NCBI GenBank assembly: GCA_003116975.1
Contig: BGKB01000036.1
Span: forward strand, 248,001-312,000
Length of the DNA: 64,000 bases
Origin: Aurantiochytrium sp. KH105
Taxonomy: Eukaryota > Sar > Bigyra > Thraustochytrida > Thraustochytriidae
Direction of reading: 5' to 3'
Shown here: piece after piece, positions 1-12,000 of the stretch
Layout of the letters: the number at the start of each line of letters is the position of its first letter
Position numbering within the stretch: position 1 is the stretch's first letter
The notes under the pieces: model-generated
Seen by the model: only the letters and a program-made list of their open reading frames with translations
Told to the model about the DNA's origin: nothing
The model's database searches: none
Program-made: the position numbers and the translations under genes

Positions 1-3000
1 CAGGTGAGCATTGTGGCGTCTGCGGCAGCCTCGGATGGAAACTTTGCAGCATACGAGGTAAGCTTTGATGGGGTGAATGGCGACTTTCCGCCCTTGAAAC
101 TTTCCGATGCAGTTTCAGAGGTGGAAGAACTTCGCAACGGGACGAGCGAGATTCTCGGCGGGCTGGTTGAAGTTGAGGTAACCACCAACGCTGGTTTCTC
201 GAATCTCGTTTCAATCAACTTGGACGTCTACCGGGCGGATGAGCTGAGCCAAGAACTCGCAGACGCTTTTCCAGAGTACAGCTCAGATCTCTTTTCAATC
301 TCAGTGGACCGTAGCTCGTCTGGCATGGGTAGAAACGGGGCTCGAATCCTGACCATCCGTCTCCCCCCATACTTTGATTTCGCACTTGCATCCACAGAGG
401 CCATGCATGGAACAGGTGTCACGATTTCAACAACAGTGGAAACGGGCCTCGCCGCAGATTCGGGCACATTTCAGTTCCGTATCGTGTGGCCAGCAAACCT
501 TGGATTCTCATCATTCTCAGGGACGCTAGCAGTCGACGCTTCAGCAGCAGATGTGACAGCAGAAATTCTTGCGTTAGAACCTAGCTTCCCGCTCGGCCAA
601 GTTGTAGAGGTGGATACAGGCCCGTTCCGGTACGCTTGGCGAATCGAGCTTGATACGCCTGACATGGCATATTCCAGCACGGATCCGCACCACTTTGAGA
701 TTGACGATAGTGGTCTCATTGGGTTTTCTGCTTCCGCGATTCTCGAACGCAGCGCCAAATTCAACGAGGTGCAGGAAATTGCCACTGATACGGCGTCCGT
801 CAATGGGCGTCTCTCTGGTGTCTTTGCTCTCACGCTGGGCGAAGCATATGGGAGGGTACGTGGACTTGCATACGATGCCAGTGCCGCTGAGGTACAGGAT
901 GCCATCCACACGCAAGCGCCGCTCATGGGGGCCGTGTCAGTGTCACGTACAGATCTGACCCGGACGCGCTATGCGTGGACGGTCACCTTTTTAGAGCTTG
1001 CGGGGACACTGCCCAGATTCCAAGTCGACACATCCTCTCTGCACTCCAGTATACCTGGCGACGAGGCACTTGTCACCGTGCGGAAAGTTCAGCGAGGCGA
1101 AGGAGAACCTCTCTATGGCGCATTTACGCTCCGCTGTCTGCACTGCGCTCCTGGCGTTCAGGAAACGTTCATCCCGTTTGATGCGAGCGCGGCGGAGTTC
1201 CGCGATGGTGCAAACGAGTTGCTGTCTCGAGGCGGGTCGCTTTCGTCCATCAGCGAAGTTTCTGTAAGCAGCCCTGACCTGAATGGAGCTCGCGCATGGA
1301 TGGTGACCTTCGCAGCCGGCAAGGACGATGCTCTACCTCCCGATCTCGAAGTACGTCTTGGGTCGTTGGGCGGTTCAGGAGCAAACGTTGACCTCCGTGT
1401 CGAAACCGCCGCAAGTGTCGCCGAGGTTCAGTCGATCAGTGTCCCGTTGACCTTGTCGGGCTCAGCAAGCTGTCTGGCAAATGGCGGGTCTTTCAGCTTT
1501 GCTTTTGCAACGAGCCCGGGCGACATGGCCTCTCTGATCGCTGACGCTCTCGGAACCGACGAGACAGTGAGCGTGAGTCGCGCGGATGGCGCCAGCGAGC
1601 GGATCTGGCGTGTGACATTTCAAGACCGCGTCGGAGATGTGCCTGATACGCTCCTCGCCTGTTCAAACCCAAGTTTTAATGTCGCCACGCAGGTGCAGGG
1701 AACAGGCACTCCTTTGGGCGGCACATTCTATCTTCGGCACGATGGCATGGTCTCTAGCGACCTTGCCTTTGATGCAAGCGCTGCTGAGGTCGAAGCCGCT
1801 CTAGGTGAGCTGGGAATTGACGTTCTCGCTGTGGCACGATCGACTAGTGCTGACTTCAATGGTGGGCTGGCATGGGAAGTTACTCTGGGTCGTAACGTGG
1901 CTCCTGAGCCCGTTTACGCGGGAAGTCTAACCGGAACAAACGCACGAGCATATTGGGCTGCGGTCGAACCTTTTCTCGAGCCTCGCAACGAGACCTTTTC
2001 ACTTGTCTTTCAAGACCAGTACACGATCGCTCTGAACGCGACTTCGACGGCGGCAGATGTGGGTGCTGCTCTCGAGGACCTCGAAAGCATTGAGTCCGTC
2101 AATGTTGTCCGATCTGATGATTTTGCAGATGGTCGTGTAACCTGGGCAGTGACCTTTGTCCCATACGCGAACGGCGAATTTACGCTGCAGTATGGCGAGC
2201 AAGATGAGTTGAGCGCGCTTGGCAATCCTTCTTATATTTCAATCCTGAAAACTCAAGCAGGCACGAATGGACCAGAAGGCTCCTTCGAACTTAACGTACA
2301 GGGTGGAGCGGCTAATCAGGCTATTGAAATCCAAGTTGGAGCCGCATCGTCTAGCGCTGCCCTTTCTAGTGTTACTGCTGCTCTGGAGACGCTGTACCCC
2401 GATGCGACGCCCGGATCGCTGCAAGTTGTCCAGGATGGCCCAGATGAGAGTGGACGCGTGGAATGGGCGTACGAGCTGACTCTCGACCCCTTATCGTCTA
2501 CGCTATTCAGCGGCCTCACGGCAACCTCGACCACTGTCACGGTAACCACCTCTCGTACTTCCAGCGCTGAGCGCGCGTTATCCGGGTCATTTCGTCTTTT
2601 CTGGGTTGATGACTCGAGCGATATTACCAGCGACCTTGACCTCAGTATCGATGCAGACGGACTCATTTCCGAGCTCGAAGCCTTTGCAAACATTGCTTCC
2701 GTTTCGGTAACAAAAGAGCAAAGTGAGAGGAGCGATGACGGTATTTCTGTGGACACCGTTTTTGCGTGGGAGGTAACTTTCGCACCGCGCGCAGACGGCG
2801 CAAGAAGTAACGGGCTGCTGGGTATCGACGACGCGACGCTTGAGGGGCCATCATCGACGGCTGCGGAGATCATCGTGGCTGAACTCGAGACGGTGAACGA
2901 GGAACAGACAATCACGCTCGTTCCGACCGGGGCATCCTTGACCGGAGACTTTCTCATTGGCGTGCCGGGCACCTGGCTTGGTTCCCAAGACCAAGCTGTC

Positions 3001-6000
3001 GTGGAGTGGACAAGTACAATTGCAGCAACTGCATCAGCTGAAGACGTTGGGAGCGCGCTTGCCGAGGTTTTTGTCAGAAACGGTTTGACATCACCATCCA
3101 TCTCGGTATCGGCGTCTGGACTCTTTGCCTGGCGTGTTGTGGCTCTCGAAACCGTCGTTGGCAACCTTGACCCGCTCCTTGTTGACGATGCGGGGTTGGT
3201 AGGCCTCGACTCGTTCTTTGTGAATGAGGATATCAATGGAACATCAGAGAGCATGAGCGGTACCGTTGGGCTTGTGGTGCGCGGTCCGTGCTATGAGGAT
3301 GGAGCATGCCGCGTCCGTACGCTTGGTCTAGGTGTCGCATCTGATACCACCGCAGATGACCTTCGTGCAAGTCTTGCAGCTCTTGACGACTCCTGGTTGC
3401 ACGACGTGCAAGTGTCACTGGACGCCAATACAACAACAGGAGATCGCGAGTGGAAGGTTACATTCATGGACGGTGGGCCATTTCAGCGTCTTTACGTGGA
3501 CGAGGATACTACCACGCTCGTAGGTTCCCGTGCTCGCGTACGTGTCGATGAAGAGGGCGCCGAGGCACCGGTCGGCGTTGTGACAGTTGACGTGTCCGTG
3601 AACGGTCAAGACTTTACGGCAAGCAATGTCCAGTACGAGTACCTTGAGCTACCTGTTGTACACGGCGTGTATCCAAATCACGGGTCAATCGAAGGTGGGA
3701 CACTGGTGCTGGTCATAGGCGATAACCTGGCAGTACCTGATGCCAGTGATCGGCAGCTCTCGTGCAAGTTTGGCGACACCGCGCCCACGGAAGCGTACGC
3801 GGTGAATGCGTCATGCGTGTATTGCGTGACCCCGGCAGTTGGATGGGAAGGCCCGCGTACGGTGATGATTGGAGTTCGTGGCGCTGCTTTTTATTCGGCA
3901 CGGGACGTCAATTTTACCTACTTTGAGCCGCTGCAAGTAGACGAGCTCTCGCCATTGCTCGCCCCACTTGGTGAGAACGTCGTGCTTCAAGTCCGCGGCT
4001 CTGGCTTTGTCCCGACAGATGAACTTGTATGCCGTTTCCAGATTGTACAAGAAGGACTGAAAGCCGAGGACGACGATGTGGGTCCACTTGTGGTATCTGC
4101 GGCCTGGATCGACGCATATGAGCTACGCTGCACTCTCCCAGTGACGGCGTTTGAGAATCCTGCGCGTATTCGCGTGGAGGTGTCGGCCAATGCGATGGAT
4201 TTTGTCACGGCCCCTGTACACGTCGTTCTCTTTACGAAGCCAACCGTGACAAGCATATCTCCGCGAAGCGGGCCTGCTGAGCGTCCGGGGTCGCAATTGA
4301 CCCTTCGTGGCTCTGGATTCGTAAACGCGCCGAGTCTTGTCTGCCGCTTCGACGAGGAGCTCGTTGTTCCTGCCATTTTTGTCAACGCCGAAGAGATTCG
4401 GTGTCTGACGCCTGTCTTGGAGCTTCCTCTCGACTATTTCCCGCTCCGGCGACACACGCACGATGACGGAACAGCGCTTTTCCCTAACGCTCATTACTTT
4501 CCGCTGTACCTGTCGCGCCTGGTTGACGTCGAAACGAGCGTGAATGGCGCGGACTTTCATCGAACTGGTTTTCGCTTTCTTTACACGCAAGAGGCCACCG
4601 TCACGAGTACAATTCCAGGAGCGGCCTTCGTGGGGACGGCGTCCGGTCTCACGCTCTTTGTGTCGGGCACCGGGTTTGTGAACTCGACAGACTTGACGTG
4701 CCGCCTTGGGCATGAGACAGCACGTGCGTTGTACCTTGCACCAACGCTGTTGTCTTGTCATATTCCGTCAAGTCCCGACGCCGATCCGTCTACGGGTCTG
4801 GGACGCGACCTGATTGTGGCTGTCGCAAACAACGGGCAAGACTTTTCGACTGATTTCGTTACCTTTCACAGCCTTGGGCGCTGCCCGGGCGGCATGTACT
4901 GCCCAAATGCAGTGCAGGCTCTTCGCTGCCCTCCAGGCGCCTACTGTCCGGGTGCTGGCAATGGAAACTTTACCCTTTGTCCGAAGGGCACCTACCAGCC
5001 GATGCCTGCAACCGAAGGTTGCCTTCGGTGCCCAATTGGCTACGCGTGCCCCGAAGAAGGCATGCGTGTACCCCGCCTTTGCCCGGCAGGTTTTGTATGT
5101 GATGTCACCGGAACCGAGGAGCCCCGGCAGCCTTGCCCAGAAGGCCACTTTTGCTTGGAGGGCACGGCCACTACAGCGACGACATGTGGTGACCCATCTA
5201 TCCTGTCAAGCGAGCTGACCCCGGGCAGGCGACTCAGCGAACTAAGTGGTACTCTTCGGCGGCATCGCGCTCCGCTTGGCGGCGACTTTGTGCTCGGCGC
5301 GAGATCCACGGCGTGCTGGAGCAATGCGACGGAAGACTTTGGCCTGCAGGTATCGAGCTACCCAGCCAGGTTTTGGGCGGAACGCCATCTCTTACCTCTC
5401 GACCCAGACGCTCCCTTTGTCCCGATGCGCGGTCGCTTCTGCCTCGATGATAGCTGCCTGCGTCTTAGTGATGCGGATGCAATGCGCGTTACGGACTATG
5501 CCTTCCAGTACTCGAACTTCAATCTGCGGCGCCCGGTCCCCTGCCCCGCCGGAATGTACTGTGCGCCCGGCACCGCCGTTGGGGAGAGCCACATGAAGAA
5601 CGTGACAACACCGCAGCCATGTTTCGAGAATATGTACTGCCCCGAAGGCAGCGCCTCGCCTCAGGGCGCAGGGGACTGTCCACCGGGATTCTACTGCCCT
5701 TTTGGTACGAGGCTGACGTGCCCTGTGGGTACGTATTGTCCTCGGAGTGGCATGGACACGCCGCTCCCTTGCCCGCCAACGACCTTTAACAGCATGGTCG
5801 GTCAGACGACTTGCACTGCGTGCCCGCCGGGGTACTTTTGCCCGGGATTTGGCCGCGTTGACCCAGCAAGCTGCCCTCCCGGATTTGTGTGCTCGCAAAG
5901 CGGTCTTGAGCGTCCAGACACGCGCTGCCCTGCAGGTTTCTACTGCTCGAATGGCACGATGACTTCGGATGTCTTTCGCAATGATACCACATTGCGCCCG

Positions 6001-9000
6001 TACCCGTGCCAACCGGGCACTTACTGTCCTGGAGGCGTGGGCTATGACGAGCTGCTCGAGGGTGACTATCTGTATGCGCAACCCTGCGCACAAGGTTTCT
6101 ACTGCGAATTGGGCTCAACGTCCCCCAAGGGATCTGGCTTGTGCCCCAAGGGCTTTTACTGCCCCAAGAACGCATCAGTACCAATTCCCACGGACCCTGG
6201 TGAGTTCGCGTACCTCGAAGGTACAGTTCAAGCTGCAAAATGTCTTCCCGGCTTCTATGCGCCGACCATCGAAACCGTCTCATGCTACCCGTGTCCTGCA
6301 GGTACGGAGTGTGTGAACGACGGTACCTCGGAGGCTCTAATCTGCCCCCCGGGAACCTACAAAACGATGACACAACCCGGCGAGAGTGTTGTGTGCCGAG
6401 GCTGTCCCGCTGGAACATGGTCCAAAAACTGGGAACTTCGAGATAGCGATGAATGCACGATTTGTCCCCCGGGCGTAACGTGTCCAATGGATGGAATGTC
6501 GTTTCCTTGTTCGTACGATGACCTTCCAACCCCATACACGCCGACAGGTCTCAGCGAGTCGCAATACAAGTGTCTGAACAAGGGCACCAACTTTTACTAT
6601 GGGCACTTGGAATGGCCAATCGACGCTCGCGGCCGCGGACCGAACTTGGTCGACTCTGACAAGGTACAAGGAAGCGAGGAAATCATTCTGGACGCGGACG
6701 GAAACGAAGTCACGGTGACTGTACAGTGTTACAGCAATGCACAACCCGAGGGAAGCAAGGTCTACCAGCGATTCCGCGATTTTCACGGCCCGCGGTACGA
6801 AATTCAATCCGGCGGTGTGTACCATCAAGGATACGGAGATGGCACGTACGAAGGCTACTTTGGGCGTGGCTCGCTCTTTATCGAGCAACCGGTGTCAGCT
6901 ACCTATTATGCGTCTCGAAACTGCACGCCGGGGTACTTTCAGTACAATGCCAGCACTCGTTCAGACGACTGGGTGGTTGGCACGTGCGAGGCGGATCTCA
7001 TTTGCGCCTACACAAACAAAGCGGAGGCGCAACCTTGTAACGAGGGCTATATTTGCGGTCAAGGCACAAATGCTGTGAACGCATTGGACATTGAATGCGC
7101 GCCTGGATACTATTGCGATTTTGCGACGACCACAGACGTGAGTCTCGAAGCTCGTCAGGGAAGGTACGATGCGCTTTGTGAAGAAGGATATTACTGCGAG
7201 CGGGGAACGGGCAAGGGTCAAGCTCAGTCAAAACCATGTCCCGTGGGCTACTTTTGCCCCACGGGGCTTGCGAATCCGTACACGGGCATCATGGCGAGTG
7301 ACTCATTGACGCGGTCGCTAAATGAGACCACGGCAGACCCCTTTTACAACTATCTCTATACTGCGACGTGGGACCCTGAAGGCTTTGAGCCGCGCGAGAT
7401 CTCCGAGCATGATGATAGATGTTTCAAGGGGATCAACGAGGAGCTCTTGAACACATACGAGATGAAGCGTACCGCCGAGGGCCTGTATGATGGATACATT
7501 TGCGTAGCCACAGCGAATGATCTTCGCTGCGGCCGGGACCACAAGTGGCGGCTTATTGCGGACACGATCGATCGGCAACGTTGCGACTGCGATACATACA
7601 AGGAACGCGCGCTCTTGGTGTTTAAATTATGGAGCTGCACGCGCAACGACAACGAGACGGCGTGCGCAGATCTCGTGGACGATGGTGACGGCTTTCTTGC
7701 GACGTTTGCGTACACAACAAGCGAGTTGAAATTCATTCAGTCCCGAAAACTATGCGCACAAGCTCTTGATCCTTCGATCGAGTGCGAAGATGTGCCGCAC
7801 GGTGAACTGGTGGAGTCAACGCAGAACGGTACTTCTCTGCAGTCTGGCAAGGTGGTCTATGACATGGAGACGTACTGCAATGGTATGGAGGACCCCGAGG
7901 CTTGCATGCTTTTCAAGTTTCGCAATGACGCCTCTCAGTTGCGTAAGCGCAGCATGGCATTTGCTTCTTACGACGATCTCAAGTCCTTTGTCTTTACAGA
8001 TGGCGAGAATCTCATCGATGACGACGCGTCAACCTTGCTGGGTCAACGTTTGATGACCCGGCACGGCATCGCGGCATCGACATCAAGTTACAACCCCTAC
8101 CAGGGCGCCTTTTCGGCTCAGCTTGACATCAAGCTCGCCTGCTCGCTGACTGAGCAGTGTTCCTACACGGACGCCATTTTGTACGACCTTTGGGCGGCTG
8201 TGCAATTCATTGATGAGTTTGGCGACGCTGCAGAGGCATTGTTGGAATCCTCGCGCCTCGATTCGTGTGCCTGCCAGGATCTCGCGCGTTGTCCTGACGG
8301 CACGACCTCGCTCGTGGGCGCAAACAACATTTACGATTGCGTCAAGAATGATAACGAGGTCCTCGAGCGGCTCATGCCATTTGTACCTACCAACCCGCTC
8401 ATCAATATGAGCGGCTGGGAGGATACCATAGAGCTTGTGGATCGTGAGCTCAGCGAGGAGGAAGAAGAGGCCGGCGTCTTTGGCCAATATGTGACCTCGG
8501 ATGGCTACGTGGGCATGGGCAAGGTGCCTCTCAAGGCTTGGGACATCGCCGTTGTCACGATGGACTTTCGAGACCTCATGCGGAATCTCACCTACAACGA
8601 TCACTACCAGCTGTCCGTGTACTTGGACTGCGCGCCGTGCAAGGTACGGTTTGTGTGTTCCACGATTGATGAGGACGAGCGGCCGGAGTGCTGCGACTGC
8701 GATCCACACGGGCTTCCGTACTTTTTTGAGGATGTCTACTATGAGCCTGAAGACTACCCGGACAACAAGCACGCACTGGTACAGGTTTCGATCAGCGCAA
8801 TGCGAGACCTGGAGGTCATCTTTGTGCTAGAGCTCCTGCACGGCTTGTACTATGGGCCCTTTCACGACATCTCCCCGGCGTCGGGCGATATCGTGATTCA
8901 TCGACCCTCCCGGGCCAACTGGGGCCAACGTGACCAGTTCCTCTCCGTTATTGTTGCCGAGGAATTCGAAGACCTTGCGTTGCCTTATAATTTGCCTCTT

Positions 9001-12000
9001 TCGATGCGCAGTTCTGGTTCTGCATCTGGTCTTGACTATAGCACATACGAGGTTGAGGACGATGCCTTTATCGACCGGATCGCACGGATCAAGATCGGTG
9101 ACCCAGAGTACGGAATTCGTTCCAACACCGATTTTTCTGGTGACACGCTTGAAAGGAGGCAACGACGGCGGCAATTGCAATCAAGCGACGGAGAGTACAC
9201 GACGATCGACGATCTTCTGGATGGTGCAAACAACAGCACAAACAATACACTAGAGTATGTTGCACGAGACCCTGCGTCCGTCTTGGCGCGGGATGAAGGC
9301 TGGTGGGATCTCGTTGATGGCGAGGGCGCGGACTTTTTCGCATTGCATTATTTACCCTTTTTCAGCAATTGCCGCGAATACGACTCGCACATCTTTCTGA
9401 GCAAGGTGCTGGAGATGCACCCAGCACCCCATTGCACGCATGTGTCCTTGGAAGAGACCATCTACGTGAGCCCTTACCCATGGAAGGATCAGCTCGAGCC
9501 TCAGGCAGACGATTGCCGGCTCACACCGGAAGAGCTCGACGAGCTGTACGCTCCCGACAAGTTTTGCGTTGATGCTGGCGATTGCGCTGACAAAGAGGCA
9601 GAGTACCCAGGCATGTCGCTCTCTTGCACATATGAAGAGGAAATCTATCGCGCGGCGTCCAAGACGCGGTGGTACGAAGCTGCGGAAGGCAGCACCTTGT
9701 TCCACATTACCAAGTACCCGGTGGCTGTCGACGACTTTGTGACAACCGAGGACGAGAAGTGGGGCCGGCGCGACAACCTTGCTGACTTGATCGGTACGGA
9801 GAATCTCATCCCGATTGAAGTTGAGGAAGACTTTGGCAGCCAAGAAAACCTGGTACCGCGCAAAGTGTACTTCTTTCTTATGTACTACCAGTACACTGCG
9901 GAACAAAAATCGATCGTGTATGGTTCAATTCGTTTTGACGACATGTGCACGATCAGCGATGACCCGGCAGTGATTGAAAAGTACTCCAAGTACAACCCTC
10001 CTATTGGGGAGTGCGAGAGCGAGGACTTTGAGTACACCTTGTACTTTCGATGGAGCCCTCTCGGATGGTTCGATCTGATCAACACGTTCCAGTTTAGTTG
10101 GGATGTGTACGCCCTGTTTTTCGCCATTGTCGGTGCTGGAAGCACACTTGTCGGCATCGTTCTTTGGGCGTTTTCTCGCGTGTTGACGCGTCTCAAGCAC
10201 CCACCGCCTTTCAAGTTCTTTTCGTTTTATCGGACCGTCGCCAAGCCTTCTGCCTACGGAACACTCCTGGGCTCGGTCCCTGTTGCCCTCGCAGCTCTCG
10301 TAACGCTTGTCTGGTTTGACTGGCTCGGGTCCGACGAGCCAGCCAAGACGCCTTCGGCAGCGACATTTGAGGGTATCACGGGCAACTTTCAGGACACGCT
10401 CATTCTCACCGACAAAAATCGCGAGCGTTACCGAAAGGGCCGCATGGGCTTGTCCTTTATTGTCGTGTCCTTGTACTTGGTGATTGCCTCGATTAAGCTC
10501 GCCATTCCTGCCAACAGGTTTGACGAGCGCAAGCGCGACGAGAAGGCGAAATATGGCGTGCATCGTGGAGACAGCGACGAGCTCGAAGAGCTCAATGACG
10601 ACGAGCTGGAATCAAGCGTCACATGGCAGCCACGTTTCTGGAAACGCTCGCATGCCGTCTTGCTCAGCCTGGCGGAATCGCTCGCGCTCTTGGCGATTTT
10701 CGAGTTTACTTACAGTGGCATTTTCGAGACGTACGTGGTGGAGTTCCTCGTCTGCTTCAAAATCGGACACATGATGCTGAATCTTTTCCTGCAAGACATT
10801 CTACGGGACGTGCACCTGATCGCTCCCTTTGTGGTTGTCATTCAAGTCGTGGAGATGACCGTGACCATGGGTGCCTCCGACTTTATGGATTTCGTTGTCT
10901 CCTACGTGGTGGAGCTGGGAATGATGCTTGTTGAGCGGCTCGTTGCAGAGCCTGTCACAGACCACATTAATCTGATGTGGCCAAAGTGGAAACTCATGCT
11001 GCGCCGTCGGTTCGTGAATAACCGTCGCAAGATGACGCGAGATCAACGCGCGCGCGAAGAGGCCGAGTGGAAGAAGGTGAACGAGCTCATTGCTCTAGAG
11101 ACAGAGGGAGTGGAGCCCCTGCTTGGAGCCTATGCTACCTACGTGAATTCTGCTCAAGCGCTCATGATGGCGCCCTTTGTGAATATCTTCCTCATTGTCT
11201 TCAACAAAACCACTGAGATCCCCGATGGATACGGCATCAGAGAGACTGATCTCAAGTTCTACTTTATGTTCTCGCTGCTGATTATTCCCTTCACGCTGGC
11301 GATGGACATTTTCCTGCTCAACACGCAAGAGCTTACGCTTGGATTCAAGATTTACGAATACGTTTCCTACCAGCAGTACCGGTTTTCCGTGCGCGAGCAT
11401 CGGTGGCAAATGGACGCCGACACCGTCGATGAGAGTATTGCGCCCAAGTTGCAGTACATTGACAGTCTGTGCTTTTCCTCGCAGTACTTTTTCCTGGCCG
11501 GTTTGCACGCATGGGGTATTTTGCTTTTTGTCTTTGGCGTCACGGTTCACATTCGCAACACGTACAATCTGTTTGCCGATCCAATGATGCCGGCCATTGT
11601 TCTCGTTGTCTGGTTGCTTTGCATTCTCTTTGAGAAGCTTTTGCGAAGGGTAGGCGACAAATTGCGCATCTGGCGTCTCAAGAGCCTCGAGGGCACCGTG
11701 GATGACGACGTTGCTAACAAGCTTGCAGTGGGCGCCGGGCGCCAGGAAGATCTCGAGCAGGAGCGTCTCGAGCTCCAGGCGATGAACTCGGAGCGTTTTC
11801 GCCATCGCTTCCTCGAGCGCAACCGTCCGTGGATTCTCCAGCATTTGGCCGAGCTCCTCACCCCGCGCACGCTGCAGATGCCCGGCCCGGACGGACGTCC
11901 AAACATTGAGTACATTCGGGACGTCTACAACGACCTCGTCGCGATGGGCGAGGGCAGGCGCCAGGTCGGAGATCGCGAAGATATTTCCTCGGACGAAGAA

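Noticed and set aside
4-12. CAG|GTGAGC at the window start as a splice donor
   Set aside because: The frame stays open straight through it and the window's other genes have no introns, so it is more likely coding; it cannot be excluded because the upstream sequence is missing.
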